64,000 nucleotides of DNA from assembly GCA_001566295.1 (NCBI GenBank), contig KQ964247.1, forward strand, positions 3,410,001-3,474,000, written 5' to 3'. This document shows, one piece after another, positions 43,606 through 56,024 of the stretch (within the stretch, counting starts at the first letter, position 1; each line of letters starts with the position of its first letter). Origin of the DNA: Microdochium bolleyi (lineage: Eukaryota; Ascomycota; Sordariomycetes; Xylariales; Microdochiaceae). The notes beneath the pieces were generated by a model. It was not told the DNA's origin. It did not search any database and was given only the letters and a program-made list of their open reading frames with translations. The position numbers were made by a program, and so were the translations under genes.

Positions 43606-44649
43606 ATGTCCAAAGCCACCCTTGCCATTGTCGCTGCTGCAAGCGCCGGTGCCGGTGCTGCTATCACTGCGGGCATGTACTCACTACGCTCACCGGAGCG
43701 CAAGCTCGAAACCAAGACTATATCGACCACAACAACCACTGTTTCGACCTCGCCGACTGCCGCTCCTGCGCCTGTGCCCATCCCAGCCAAGCAGGTCTTC
43801 ACTCCACCGAACCAGCAGATGCTTCCGACTTCAGCACCCCCAGGCCTCAGCGTAAATCCCGTCGACCCGGCCGGCCTCTTCGAGTACGGCTTCCCTGGCC
43901 CTGTAGCCGACATCGCGACAAGAGAGGCCCTCGTCTCGTCCTTTGACAGGAGACTCCGCAACCCTCACTGGGTCGTCGAACACATCACACCCGCCTCGCT
44001 CGCGCAGAAAGGAGGCGATCGGCAACACAGCACTTTCGTCGAGGACGATAGCGTGCCGGAGAAGTTCCGCGCCAAGCTGAAGGACTACTATCGCTCTGGC
44101 TTCGACCGAGGCCACCAGGTGCCCGCCGCCGACTGCAAGTGGAGCCAGAAGGCCATGGACGGGACCTTCTACCTCACAAACATGAGCCCCCAGGTCGGGG
44201 AGGGCTTCAACCGCGACTACTGGGCCCATTTTGAGGACTTCTGCCGGCGTCTGACCGGCCGCTACCCGAGCGTCCGCATCGTCACTGGCCCGTTGTACCT
44301 GCCCAAGCGCGATCCGACCGACAACAAGTGGTACGTCAAGTATGAGATGATCGGCAGCCCGCCTAACGTCGCCGTTCCGACGCACTTCTACAAGGTCATA
44401 TTCGCGGAGGATGGCCGGACGGGCGGCAATGTCGCCATTGGCGCGTTTGTGCTCCCCAATGCCGTCATCCCCAACGACAAGCCCATCACCGATTTCGAGG
44501 TGCCCCTCGAGGCCGTCGAGAGGGCCAGCGGCCTCGAGTTCGCCACTAAGCTGCCTATGCAGCGGCGCAAGAGGCTTTGTGCCGACACCACGTGCTCGCT
44601 GGTCATCAAGGACTATGCGGCTAGGCAGAAGGCTTTTCAGAAGAAGTGA
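43606..44649 (+). CDS. NUC1: mitochondrial-type DNA/RNA endonuclease
   Basis: Single exon, 347 aa. Non-specific metal-dependent nuclease of the bba-Me (EndoG/NUC1) class, normally in the mitochondrial intermembrane space, with roles in mtDNA turnover and cell death (family role). The N-terminus (about 1-25) is hydrophobic with Ala/Gly runs and suits mitochondrial targeting or a membrane anchor. A 60-residue Ser/Thr/Pro linker follows. The nuclease domain begins near residue 92 (YGFPG). The signature is FDRGHQVPAAD with the catalytic His at 170. N192 in LTNMSPQ and N202 in GFNRDYW fit the metal-ligand and structural Asn positions. VRIVTGPLYLP, a longer strand with YKVIF, and GAFVLPN are as in EndoG. 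The tail is basic (RRKRLCADTTCSLVIKDYAARQKAFQKK). No missing key residue. Confidence 0.95.
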   Translation: MSKATLAIVAAASAGAGAAITAGMYSLRSPERKLETKTISTTTTTVSTSPTAAPAPVPIPAKQVFTPPNQQMLPTSAPPGLSVNPVDPAGLFEYGFPGPVADIATREALVSSFDRRLRNPHWVVEHITPASLAQKGGDRQHSTFVEDDSVPEKFRAKLKDYYRSGFDRGHQVPAADCKWSQKAMDGTFYLTNMSPQVGEGFNRDYWAHFEDFCRRLTGRYPSVRIVTGPLYLPKRDPTDNKWYVKYEMIGSPPNVAVPTHFYKVIFAEDGRTGGNVAIGAFVLPNAVIPNDKPITDFEVPLEAVERASGLEFATKLPMQRRKRLCADTTCSLVIKDYAARQKAFQKK

Positions 44650-45176
44650 GCGAAGACGTAGATTTGACTCAAGCCTTGGGCACAGTATTTCGTTTTACAT
44701 TCGACATTGCGTCTGGCGTTATTTTGCATAGGATAGGAAGGCTGAGCATATGGAGACTGGTATGGTTGTCATGGGCAAGCATAATGCGGTGTTTTCCTGC
44801 CAGCAGGCTCGCGGTGCGTATGGCGTTCAGTCGCTGGACATCATCGGGGGATTTGCAAGCTTCTTTCAGAAGTATGTGGTCAGTCAGTACACCGAGACTG
44901 TATCTCCACATTGTCTCGCAAGCACACAACACTTCAAGGTTTGCGATTCGACTAGATAGATATTTAGCATGAATAACGAAGGCATACATCATATCCACGC
45001 TCGCGTTCATCTGAAGTCCTGGTCGTGCAGGAAAGAATGCTCTCTTTTTCTGTTCGAGCTTTTTGAGAATAGACTACTCGACCACGCCGCGCGTCACAAC
45101 ATGGTGCTCCATTCGTCCTCCCCCAAGCACATCACCATTTCATGTTCTTGTGCCTCCTCCGGCAGGGTGGACGCTT
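44650..45176. other. convergent intergenic region
   Basis: About 530 nt of 3' UTR between NUC1 and PFS2, convergent. Nothing else seen. Confidence 0.5.
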
Positions 45177-47240
45177 CTATCGCACACGCGTGTAGTTCCC
45201 CTTCCGCTGCTCCTGCCGCAGGCTCTCCTCCTGACTGGGCAGGGGCCCTCTGGCTCTGCGGGGCTGGCCGTCTCCTCCGTCACTACTACCACCGCCATTA
45301 CCAGCGACACCCCCGCCCAGAGCGCCCATGCCGGGGATCGGCACAACAATGCCTCCAGGACCATGCATGCCTGGCGGCGGCGGCGGAGGGGGAAAGCCAC
45401 CGGCAAAGTTCGGCGGTGGGATCAGGGGTAGCATGCCCGGCATACCCGGCGGCGGCGGTGGCGGCGGGAGCCCGGCTTTCTGCATGAGCTCGGCGATCTT
45501 GGCCAGGTCGGCTGGGTTGCTGGGATCCATGCCCAGCGGGATCGGTGGTGGAGGTGGTGGTCCGCCGGGGCCGCCAGCGCCGGGCAATGGGAATGGTAGC
45601 GGCGGAGGAACGATGCTGCCGTTGACGCCAGCACCGATGGGTGGAGGCGGTGGGATTGGCAGCATGCCGCCAGCACCAAGAGCCGGGAGAGATAGACCTG
45701 GCAGGCCAGGCAGGCCAGGGAAGCCCGGGAGTACAGCTGGGCGCGGGGGCATCTTCTGGTCCACGAGGCCCTCCGCCTCATCCTCGAGCTCCTGCTCCTC
45801 TTCTTCCTGTCGCTGGCGGCGCCCACCGCGGCGGTCCCAGGTCCCGCGCGCCTCGGCGGCGGCTTCGCCAATGTGATACCTGTCCTCAAAGATGTCCGTC
45901 TCTCCAGGACGCCCGCGCGACCAGAAGCGCGTTATGCGGTCGTTCGAGCCGGAGGCGAGAATGTGGCCGAGCGGGTGCCAGTCAAGCGACCAGATGGCAA
46001 AGTCGTGGGCATGAGGCACCTTGTGCGCCGGATGGATGGACTGTGTGGGCGCCGTGGATGGGTCCGGGCTCTCGTAAACCGCGTTGCTGATGGCGTGGCC
46101 GGGTGGTGTGTTCGGCTCGTCGAGGAGGTAGTGGAAGAGTGAGCCTTCACTGCCGCCCGTGCTGATCAGGTTGGCGTGGATTGGGTGCCACGTGAGGGTG
46201 GAAATGTCCTTTTCGTGACCTTTGAGCAGGCAGATATCTCTCATCATCCGCATGTCGAAGATCCTTGCTGTTTGATCACGAGCAGATGTGGCAAGGCAGT
46301 TGCCCATGACTCTCTCAAACACTGTCTTCGTGATTGTGTTCTTGTGTCCGTGCAGTGTCGTCAAACAGCGTTGCGTTCGGGGATCCCATAGCTTGACCAG
46401 ATGGTCTTTGGAACCCGACACTACGAGGCCTTTGGTCGGATGCCAGTCGCAACTCTTTGCGTCCCAGCCGTGCCCTTGGAGTGTCGATTCCGCCACACCT
46501 CCCGCAAAGTCGAATATCTTGAGTGACGAGTCGTCGGAGGCCGTGACGAATTTCGAATCGTTGGGGCTGAAGGCAAGATCTCGTATAGGGTCTGTGTGGC
46601 CCTGTATCACCTGGACGTTATTGAAGTTCGGCTGCCAGTACTTGATGATACCGTCGTGATCGGCCGATATAAGCCAGTCGTTACTGTGAGAATAGGCCAG
46701 CGCTCTGATGGCAACATCATGCGCCTGCATGATGGTCTCGAAGTTGAAGCCGGTGCCATTCCACAACGTGAACTCGCCACTACTGGACGCTGTCAACAAC
46801 CTCCGGCCTTCTGGTGTCCAACGCACCACGTTGACGGGGTGCTTGATCTTGTTGAGTGATGAGTGAAGGTGCTTGGTTGGCACTGTGTCTGCAGGGCTGG
46901 TCACCCGCGCCAGGGGCGGAAGCATCTATCATGACAAGTCAGCACAGAGTGAGTAATGGTATGCACTGGAGGGACAACCCACGTCGACGATATAGCTAGG
47001 ACTGGGGCGTTCGAGCTCGCCATGATAAGAGCCCTTGAAGCGTGGCTGCCGATCTCTCATCCAATGCACCATAGTAGAACCATAGTCGGTCACAGGGCCT
47101 GCGCCAATATGTTAACAGCGAGAAGATCAGCGATGCGCAGCACATCACGTACGTCTACCCCTAGCCCTCACGAACCCAGCTCCTCCGCCGCCACCGCCAT
47201 CGTAGCCGCCGCCGTGGTCCCCGCGCGGCTCGAAAGACAT
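45177..47240 (-). CDS. PFS2: cleavage/polyadenylation WD40 protein Pfs2
   Basis: Subunit of the mRNA 3'-end processing complex (WDR33 type), which reads the poly(A) signal region with the CPSF/CPF core (family role). Exons 47240-47153, 47098-46983 and 46925-45177 (introns 54 and 57 nt) join to 650 aa. The N-terminus has a Gly-rich start, then [21 protein letters not shown] and YIVDMLPP, which are diagnostic. Seven WD repeats lie about 80-375 (TLWN, KYWQ, KIFD, KLWDPR, RIFDMRM, FHYLL, RFWSRG as blade ends). From about 400 the protein is a low-complexity Pro/Gly tail with runs of six to seven prolines and GLPGLPG, ending in a basic [11 protein letters not shown]. Length agrees with filamentous-fungal Pfs2, which is longer than yeast Pfs2 mainly through this tail. 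Confidence 0.95.
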
Positions 47241-49675
47241 GGCCGTTTCAGCAGGACATGCGCTCCGACGGTCTAGACGCCTGTGCGATCGCCTGACCGG
47301 TTTGACAGCTTGCCACGTGAGTGCAACGGTCTAAAGACTCTGTCGGCTCTGCCTACGTCTCAATCCACGTGACTGTTGTTGTTGATGCTGTCAGATGTGG
47401 ATATCACGTGGTCCAGCAGCTCTTCAGTCTTGCTCTATCGTCGTGATGAACCGATGTCTGGGTTGATAATGCGTTGATATCGCTACAGATGCTGCTAACA
47501 AGACTGCTGTCGTCGTCTCGATGCGATGCGCGTTGTTCATTTGCAGGTCTTGGCGTGTCTTCTGCACTCTTCAGTCGATGGCCCAAGCTCCAGGATGGAT
47601 GGCCAGGCCACTACTCTAGGATAGGCCTAGCGCCTTCCATGATTGCGTCCCCTGCGGCATGGTCCTGCCGCGGCACCACCAGCCCCTCTAGATCCGGGCA
47701 TTCACTTAAAGATCTTAAGGTACTCCGGATGCCAGTTAAAAAACTGGATCTCCTCCGGCGTGAGCGCTGGTCACACTTGACCTTTGGGACGGAGATTTGT
47801 TGCTTCGTTCGGGGAGGTCCCAACTTTCGGGCTGGCTACTTAGTACCCTCAAGGTGTCACCCAGCCTCTGCTTTCTTGCAACCGCACCAAAACATGGAGA
47901 TATACCTACAGAGAATTGTATGGTCGGCACTCTCCTATTTGTCGTATATTCCTACTGGAGGATACGGTTGTTGAACTCGGAGTGGCCAGTGGCCGGGTTC
48001 ATGCCTCGCCAGAGTTGGTGGCCTGGGCGCTCGCATATCTGCGAACATGACACCGAGGTCTCGGCCGGCACAGGAACAGAGAGCGTTGTGTGACTCCAGG
48101 GCACTTACCGGCTGCATCAAAGTGGCCCCTCCACTGCACGGCCAGACTAGCAGTAGCACGGAGTGCCTCTAGAGTCTATTGCAGGTGTGTGTGAGATAAG
48201 GCGCACATGGCAGTGGCAACACAGACCGAGCTGCAGCTGTGGTACGATTGCAATTTCGGCAGCTCTCAAGCTGCGTCCCCGGACAACGAGTGTCACGATC
48301 TGGGTCTATGCATCTGAGCAGCTAATGATCCAAAGATGAATTTCGTCGGAAACAAAGGGTCAACTAACAATAGGTACTGTAGTCTTCATTGAGCATTGAC
48401 AGCACTGACCTGGCTTTCACATGCTCAGGCCAGCGCTGATGACATTTTTAGGCCTGGAGTGGGTCCTGCCGACACCCTGGACTTAGGGGCCTCCGATTTG
48501 ATGTTGCCGTCTACAATTTGATTCTGGCCTTGAGCCGCATTGCCGTCATCAGTATATAACTCATTGCCAGCACAGCATGCAGGATCTGCAGGCGTCCTAA
48601 TATCTCGAATCTGGTTTCCTTTCAGAAAGGACCATCAGTCTAGAAGGCATCGCCAGCCAGCACAACATCACTCAACCTCGATCTGCCTCAGAAACGAAAT
48701 ACACCATTCCCCCCACGCCACATCTAGACGTCTGGGCACAATCCTTGCGCTGATCCAGACTTTGGCACGAGTCCAGCAACCTATGACCTGCTCGAGATCG
48801 CAAGCAGGCCAACTTCTGCTCTCCCAGCATTCCGCGCAGACCACAAGGCAGGCAGCTTATCAGGTGAGTGTGCAGAAGTTCTGATACCGTCCCCCACTAG
48901 CCCTGCCTGTCTCGTCCCACAGCGGGAAGTCGTGGAATGCTTCCCCCAACATCACGCCTCGCAACTCTCGAACCGAACAGCCAAGCGGCCTGCCCGAGAC
49001 CAACTGTCAATGACTTGGTGAGACGTGTCTTGCCTGGCCGAGAGCTGGCCGAGATATTGGCGGTGATAATCAAACCAGTGCGTGCCGTCCTCGCCTGGCC
49101 GGATTCCCTTTCCAGGTCCGCGGCCAATCGCTGCAGGCACCTGCAGCACACTTTTCCCTGTGTTCCAGGTTGCAGTGCAGCGAGCCGCTGTGACGCCATC
49201 CTGCCTGCACGCCCCCTGCCTGCATCCTCCTCGTCTGCCATCGCAGGCCCTCAGAGAACTAACGGCAATTTGTCGGATGCAGCTTGTGAGCAAAAGTTCA
49301 TGAGAGCTTGAGGCTGCAGGAACCCCTCTCCGTCTTCCCCGTTCGCCCAAGCAACCAAGAGGTGGCGCCTTCCTCCGAAACAGAGCCACTGTCGGGAGCA
49401 AGACCGTCAACAAACCTCCGTTCGATCAACAGTCGACGCTGCAGCTAGCTTCCCACCTCCACCCAGAACTTATTCAGCTCGCTCTGCCGCTGTGGGATTG
49501 GACACCCTTGTTCCAGGTTTCCCAGCAACTTCTGTCAGTAACTTTACAGTCTGGCAACCGATTTGACTCGCCTTCCCTCTACTGGGCATCTCAAACGCTG
49601 TCACTGACGGCTCCTGTGCAATCTTGACACCATCACCTGCACAACTTCCAACCCGGCGCGAGCAACGTCATCGTA
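47241..49675. other. divergent intergenic region
   Basis: About 2.4 kb between PFS2 (minus) and the DGAT1 gene (plus). TATATAA at 48553-48559 is on the plus strand 1.1 kb before the DGAT1 ATG; if used, that gene has a long leader. The stretch 49300-49600 is C/T-rich. No gene is supported. Confidence 0.5.
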
Positions 49676-51410
49676 ATGGACGGGGCCACGACAACGAGTG
49701 TGGAGACAACCACAGCTCCTATGGCCTCCGCGACAATGCGCCGAACGGCAGACACCACCATCGGAACGCAGGCAGCGGCCGAGCAAGCACCTGCTATGTA
49801 CACGGGGCCCCAGAAGTTGAGCGGCAAGTACCGACATGTCGCTGCGGTACACTCTGCAACTCGGCCGTCGACGCTCAGCCATGATTCGAAGGCCGCGCCT
49901 AGTTTTCTCGGCTTCCGAAACCTCATGGTGATCGTTCTCGGTATGGTGCTATCTCTCTCCAAGCCGGCTGCGGTTCTCTGCTGACCTATGGTAGTTGTCG
50001 GCAACCTCCGCTTGATGATTGAGAACATGCAGAAGGTAAGCCATCGCAGATCGGAGAGCACGCCTAAGGTCAAACCTTTGAACACGACTGACATGTGCGG
50101 GCACTATAGTATGGCAATCTCATCTGCCTCACGTGCCACGACTTCAGGCGGCAGGATCTGGTGCTGGGAGCACTTCTGTATGTCCTGATACCGTGCTTTC
50201 TATTTATCGCCTACTCTCTGGAGTTGATTGCAAGCTCTAGTGCTCAGGCTTCAAAGTCCCAGAAGAGCGTCAAGGACCGCACGAGCGGTCCAACAGAAGA
50301 ACAGAGGATCAAGTTCCAGACTACCTGGCGAACGATCAGAGCGCTCCACACCGTCAATGCGACCATTGCACTCGCCATCACCAGCTGGGTTGTGTACAAC
50401 TTTATCCACCATCCCTTGATCGGCACCGCAACAGAGCTTCACATAATCATTGTGTATCTCAAGATGGCGTCATATGCGCTGACCAACAGAGATTTACGTC
50501 ACGCGTATTTGCACCCTGTCAAGGGCGAGCTGGCGGCGTTGCCATCGCTGTACGAGGCTTGCCCATACCCGAACAATATCACACTCAGCAACCTCGTCTA
50601 CTTCTGGTGGGCACCTACGCTCGTCTACCAGCCTGTCTACCCTCGCAGCGACAAGATCCGTTGGAGTTTTGTTGCCAAGCGACTTGGAGAAGTTGCCTGC
50701 CTCACGGTCTTCATCTGGTTCATCAGCGAGCAGTACGCTGCCCCTGTGCTCTGGAACTCGCTAGAGAAGGTCCACACTCTCAACTGGGTCGGCATGACGG
50801 AGCGGCTCTTCAAGCTGTCAACCATTTCCCTCGTCGTCTGGCTGGCTGGCTTCTTCGCCATCTTCCAGTCCACGTTGAACGCATTGGCGGAGGTCATGCG
50901 CTTCGGAGACCGAAACTTCTACGACGACTGGTGGAATTCTGCTAGCCTAGGCGAATACTGGCGGCTCTGGAACAAGCCAGTCTACCAGTTCATGAAGAGG
51001 CATGTGTACATCCCGATGGTGGGCAGGGGGTACAAAGGCGGCCACGCCAGCATTGCTGTCTTCGTCGTCTCCGGTATCCTGCACGAGCTTGCCGTCGGTG
51101 TGCCTACACACAACATTATTGGTAAGTTGCTGGTTGAAATGCTACCGGTATATCTCAAAATTAACACGTTGCATTCTTAGGTGTTGCTTTCCTCGGCATG
51201 ATGATCCAGCTGCCACTTATTGCGCTGACACTGCCTTTGTCCAAGATGGGGGGCTCCAATGGGAAGCTTGTCGGAAATATCGTGTTCTGGGTGTCGTTCA
51301 CCATCTTCGGCCAGCCCTTCGCGGCGCTGCTGTACTTCTACGCCTGGCAGGCCAAGTACGGCTCGGTGAGCAGGTCGATGCCCAGGATGGGACAAGGTGT
51401 AGGTCACTGA
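49676..51410 (+). CDS. diacylglycerol O-acyltransferase, DGAT1 (MBOAT) type
   Basis: ER enzyme that makes triacylglycerol from diacylglycerol and acyl-CoA; the MBOAT family also holds sterol acyltransferases (family knowledge). Exons 49676-49940, 49995-50035, 50110-51121 and 51181-51410 (introns 54, 74 and 59 nt; exon 2 is only 41 nt) join to 515 aa. A disordered Thr/Ala N-terminus of about 75 residues precedes KLSGKYRHVAA and FLGFRNLMVIVLVVGNLRLMIEN, then the membrane bundle. Signatures: YPNNITLSNLVYFWWAPTLVYQPVYPR, FYDDWWN near 371, WRLWNKPVYQFMKRHVYIP, and SGILHELAVGVP with the catalytic His near 427. FYxDWWN together with YPNNIT and the DGAT-type WNxPVH-like NKPVYQF separates it from sterol acyltransferases. 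Length and the C-terminus YAWQAKYGS agree with the family. Slc1 and OBAP are in the same window but 20-40 kb away. Confidence 0.92.
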
Positions 51411-51812
51411 GACGCAGCCTTGATTGCACACAAGAACTTGTGGAAATTGACTTTATCACAAACATACTTGCATAGGCTAGCTATCATTGGTGCTAATACC
51501 CAAACTTAATACATGCTCGATACTATATAGAACGACAAGAAGTGCTTCAACAACAACTGGGTTGTCCCCGTTATGTTCATGTTTGCCTGCATCTAGCTCA
51601 ACACACTACATACCCAATGCCAACGAAACCAACCAATGCGCCCGCTTACCACTCCCGTCATATTGTATCTTGCAGTCATTACTAGGGGCCTACACGTAGC
51701 TTGCAAACAAACAAGCCTGAGTCCTAGCTTGGCTCGTCTCTCTTGCAAACATCGCGGCCCTGGAAAAGACACCGTAACCCAGCAATCAAGTAAACGATAG
51801 ATATAATCGATC
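51411..51812. other. convergent intergenic region
   Basis: About 400 nt of 3' UTR between convergent genes. Nothing else seen. Confidence 0.5.
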
Positions 51813-52948
51813 TCAGTCCTCTGACCCATCGTCCCGCGACGAGCTAGTCTCTGAATTGTCCCTTCCGCCACCAACAATCGACTGCACAAACTCATGATAC
51901 TTGAACACCTCGCCCTTCTTCGCCCCGCCACCGAACCCGCCACCGCCGCCGCCACCACCACCACCGTGGTGGTCCCGCGCTGCGGCCATGACACTGCTCT
52001 TGCTGAATGCGCGCCTGCCGCTGTAGCCGCTGACAATCCGATCGACCTCGGACGCCGTGAGGCTGCGCTCGCCGGGCTCGGGCGCGGTGGTGAGCAGCGC
52101 GTCCCGCAACTCCGCGAGGTCGATCTGCCCGCTGTCATCGTCATCAAACGCGGAAAAGGCGGAGAGGAGCTCCGTGCTGGGCGACATGGCGGCGAGGGTG
52201 CTGGCGATGGAGTTCATGAAGACTGCGAGCGTCATTGTCTGGGGGGAGGATGGAGGAAAGAATGCGGATAGGTCGGAGGGGCTTGATGGGAGGCCTGGTG
52301 TGATCAAAAATCGAGAGAGTTAGCTTGGTTTGCCCGCCTGGAAAGGAAGATGTTGAAGGCCCACGAGGGGGAAGGCGTTTCTATGTCATACGTACCAAGC
52401 TGGTCTAGCATGTCGGCGACATCCTCCCTCGTCACGACGCCGTCGCTGTTTCTGTCCAAGATCTGGAAACCGTCGCGCAGTGTCCGCACCTGCGAGGCTT
52501 GCAGCTGGGACAGCGCGTTGCCGTTGACCGAGGTGCTGTTGGCTGGAGGTGCAGCTGGCGCCGCCGTGGTCCTCGAGATCATCGCTGGCGAGCCAAGGTG
52601 GCTGGAGGTATGTGAAGGCATCGAGTTGCTGTTGCTATTATTGTTGTTGCCGCTGCTGCTTCCCCCGAACCGTGGCGTCCTGTTGCTGCCGTCTAGCCCT
52701 GGGCTCAAAGGTGGCGGTGACGCAGCCGAGGCGGAGGCTGTGCTGCCTAATCGCGAGTGCGCAAACGACGCGTTGCTTTGTTGCTTCGTCGGAGATGTCG
52801 TCGGGGTGACGTTGGCGTTGCGGAAGGGGCTGTTCGTCACTGGCGACGGCGACCCGGGCGATTCTGGTCTGCGGAACGGCGAGTTGCGTGCTGATGGTGA
52901 GCCGTAGCCGAGAGGGGATGGCTTGTAGCCACTTGCTGCAGAAGACAT
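51813..52948 (-). CDS. EF-hand protein, myosin light chain-like
   Basis: Exons 52948-52396 and 52294-51813 (101-nt intron) join to 344 aa. The first 145 residues are disordered: Ser/Pro-rich (SPLGYGSPSARNSPFRRPESP), with Asn and Thr runs. Then SQLQASQVRTLRDGFQILDRNSDGVVTREDVADMLDQLG is EF-hand 1 with intact calcium loop D-R-N-S-D-G, spanning the intron. PSSPSDLSAFFPP, an inactive hand 2, follows; LLSAFSAFDDDDSGQIDLAELRDALL is EF-hand 3 with loop D-D-D-D-S-G-Q; KYHEFVQSIVGGG is the last half. This layout resembles fungal myosin regulatory light chain (Rlc1-type), which binds myosin II at the contractile ring; the long N-terminal extension would carry phosphosites. Calmodulin or calcineurin B is unlikely because only two loops look active and the N-terminal part is extra. 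The start is ATG 52948, the codon at 53113 in frame being GTG. Confidence 0.8.
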
Positions 52949-55900
52949 GGCGGCGGCGTATTTGGTTTTTTTGTGGACTTCTCCGTCTGCGAGTATGGGG
53001 ATGTCGCTCGGTCTTTTCCGATCGGCAGGATCGTGGTGGTGGTGGTGGATTCGCGATGTTGCGGCCAAGGCATGAACGCGCAGAGTAGCTCCGCTGTTAA
53101 TTGTGGATGGCACAAGCGCTATACACTAAGGCCGATGACGGAGTGTAAACAAACCGAGAGGGGTAGGGACCTCGGGGGCGAGCCATTCTTTGCTACTGTC
53201 ACAACACGTGATCTTGCAGAGTAGAGAGGTCGTCACCAGCATCTACGGAGTATCTGCGTACTTACGAGAGCCAGGCTTCGTCCAAGTCATCGCCATCGTA
53301 GTCAATTGCTGCTCTGTCGAGCAATGCTCTCGTTTCGCAAGGCGGTTGCAAGCGGTGCAGGGTCCACTTGGGCAGCCAATGTACACAAAGTGGTGGTTGC
53401 GGGGAGCAACCCCGTCTCCAACTGGAGGTGCACAACTTGTTGCATAGTCCGCTGTGCACTGCAAGTCCGGATGCACAATGATTGCTTGAAGGTTCAGTTC
53501 TTTGGAGACTGGCGTCGAATCGGCAACACATACCAGTTTACGCTGGTCAACGGTTTATGGGACCCAGACGAAGGGAGTTCCCAAATCAAGAACAACAGCC
53601 ATCCTGATTTGAGGCTGAAAAAACAAAGATTTCCTCAAGGAACGGTTTCTAAAGTTCCAACCGTCGAGCCACCTCGACTAGCATCAACAAGTCACCTGTA
53701 ACCGGAAACAGTGACCTTCAATCAGAACGGCACCATACGGAACGGCCGTTGCCAGCGAGATTTTGGGATTGGCACACACCCCGAGTCCAGGCCGGATTTG
53801 GCGAGAGGCGGCCGGACGAAACAGGTCAAACCCTGTGCCTGGATGCTGAAAAGCATGGACAGTTGCCGGCGCCTCGGGTGCTCCCGCCATGCCGTGATGT
53901 TTCCATCGAAACGGTGCTGGCTGGACCTTGCAACTGAACGTGCAGCGGCTGCCTGCATGCGCAGGACCGCAGCGTTTATGCTTTCCCGCGCCCGGCGCTT
54001 CGCTGCTTCCGCTGCGCGCAACTGCAGCCCAAAGACGTTTCGATTCTCTTCTGTGGTAAGAGTCGAGGAACTAGATCCCTCTCGCCCCCTCGTCCCAGCC
54101 CCTCCAAAATGTCGGAAACCCCACAGAACCTTCGAGAACCGCGACATGACCCCTGCTCCCGGCCGCAACTCAAAGCATGCGCCAAGGGGACGGCGGCAGG
54201 CGGGCAAGGGGTCGGCCGCTGCCTCCCCCCGCTGGCGTGGGAACCCGCGAAATTGGGGCGCGAGGGGTGCTCAACTTGAGCCCAGGGTGGTGTTGGCAAC
54301 TTGGCAGCCATGGCCATCGTCGTCATCATGATCTAAAGGAGACGGATCCTGCGTGTCTTCAGAGCAAGCAGGGGAGAAGGTGTTGCAAACAGTCTTGCAG
54401 TCACCACGGCACCTCCCGACGGGCGAGTGAGCAGCCGATAGCCAGGCCAGGCAGGTCAGGGCCGAGTCCGTAGATCAGCCACTGGACAAGCCATTGTTAT
54501 GGAGACGGCAGGCAAACAACAACCACTCAGGAGTTCAGCAACGGCTTGCATGCATGCTGCGCGTTCAACCTCCCTATTTCCACTGTTTCTCAGTGGACGG
54601 AATGCTCCAGCACAACACAGCTCCTCTGAACGATTGGATCGGGCCAACGTCCCGCGGCCCAGCCCACGCTGCCCAGCGCGAACATCGCCGCCGGAGGAAC
54701 CGGCCATTGGCTAACCTGGCCCGTTCCTTTTCTCGTCTCGTGCAAATTAAGCAGCACGGAGACCGGCCAGCTTCTCGAGTCGCCCGGGGTGACCATGCGG
54801 CGCAAGTACCACTGACATGAACCCCGGCCTAAGAAACCCTCGGACCGTGCTCTAGGCATGTACCAGTTACCTGCCTGTCGACCCTTGAGGGGATCGTCCC
54901 AAATTTGCAGCCCCAGCCTGGTGAATTTTGCCCGCCGCGGCACTGTGAACATGTTGAACACAATCACAATTGGACTTGTGCAGGATGGCTCCAGCTCCCG
55001 GGCTGTGCTCGTCATCCAGCTGATAAATCGTGACAAGGTAGTCGAGCAGAGTGGTCGAGAAAGGCAGTTCTCTGCTCTTGTCCCTCCTCGTTGAATTTCA
55101 GACTTGCTGGTCTCTCTTCATCCCAACTCTTGCCATCCTCGCGACCAAGAACGCACCAATCCACCGCCGGTCGCACCGCCTGCAGCGTCCATCCCAGCAC
55201 TCTGCGCCCTTGACCCGAAACTGTCAAGCACCAGACTGCTCGCAATCGCCCACAGCCTTCCCCGTGCTTCGAACAAGTCCAAATCTTTTGCAACACCGCC
55301 CGGTCCAAACACGACAAGACCTTTGCAACGGTCAATCAGCCAGTCGAGACGACCATATGGTAAAGCGTGCGTCAAGAGCAACCACAGCGGACCATCATCG
55401 GGTCGTAACGCGGACAAACAGTGCGCCGCCTGATCCTCGCCCTAAGGTTCCCGACCACGGACCCAGGAGTGGAAGCCCCAACTCTTCCGAATTAATCCTC
55501 CCCTAGCGTCCGACGCCCGCTCGACTTTTCTACAGCTTTCTATCAGACAGCGACGAAACCGTCGGTCCGCCTATCGCACTGCTACTGCAAACTCTGGCTG
55601 TAGCTCTTCCGATCCGGCCTCGCAACTCCGCAGTTCGGTAGCCCTTGGCTTTTCGCAGCATCTATCCTTGTACGTTGGGCGCACAATCACCCGTAGGAGA
55701 GATTCTCCTGGCTTGCGACAAAGAAGGAACACAACAGAAAGGGGACCATAGTCGAGAACGAGATCCCGACGTGACAAAAGACTACAAGCCCAGGTGCACG
55801 ACCCGACACTGGCTTGCGCAATCGGAGACACGCCCAAAGACAACTTATCTCGGGCCAATTTTTGTGTTGGCTCGGCTGACTGCCTGCATTCCAGAGTCAA

Positions 55901-56024
55901 GGTACCGCAGCAGTACAAGGTTGACAGCAGCCTATTTCCGAGGTGGGCATTACATAATTCACCTTAAGTACTTAGTGGAGTGGGTTCCCTAGGCGCTCGA
56001 TTTGCCGCCTCTAAAACAGTCCCA
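52949..56024. other. 3-kb divergent intergenic region
   Basis: Long stretch between the EF-hand gene (minus) and the J-domain gene (plus). The largest frame (206 codons, 53711-54331) has no recognisable domain. The portion 55050-56000 is pyrimidine-rich and probably contains the J-domain gene promoter and leader. No tRNA or repeat identified. Confidence 0.5.

Noticed and set aside
53711..54331. 206-codon frame in the long intergenic region
   Set aside because: Arg/Pro/Ser-rich random-looking sequence; a matching antisense frame over the same stretch is equally long, as expected for GC-rich DNA.
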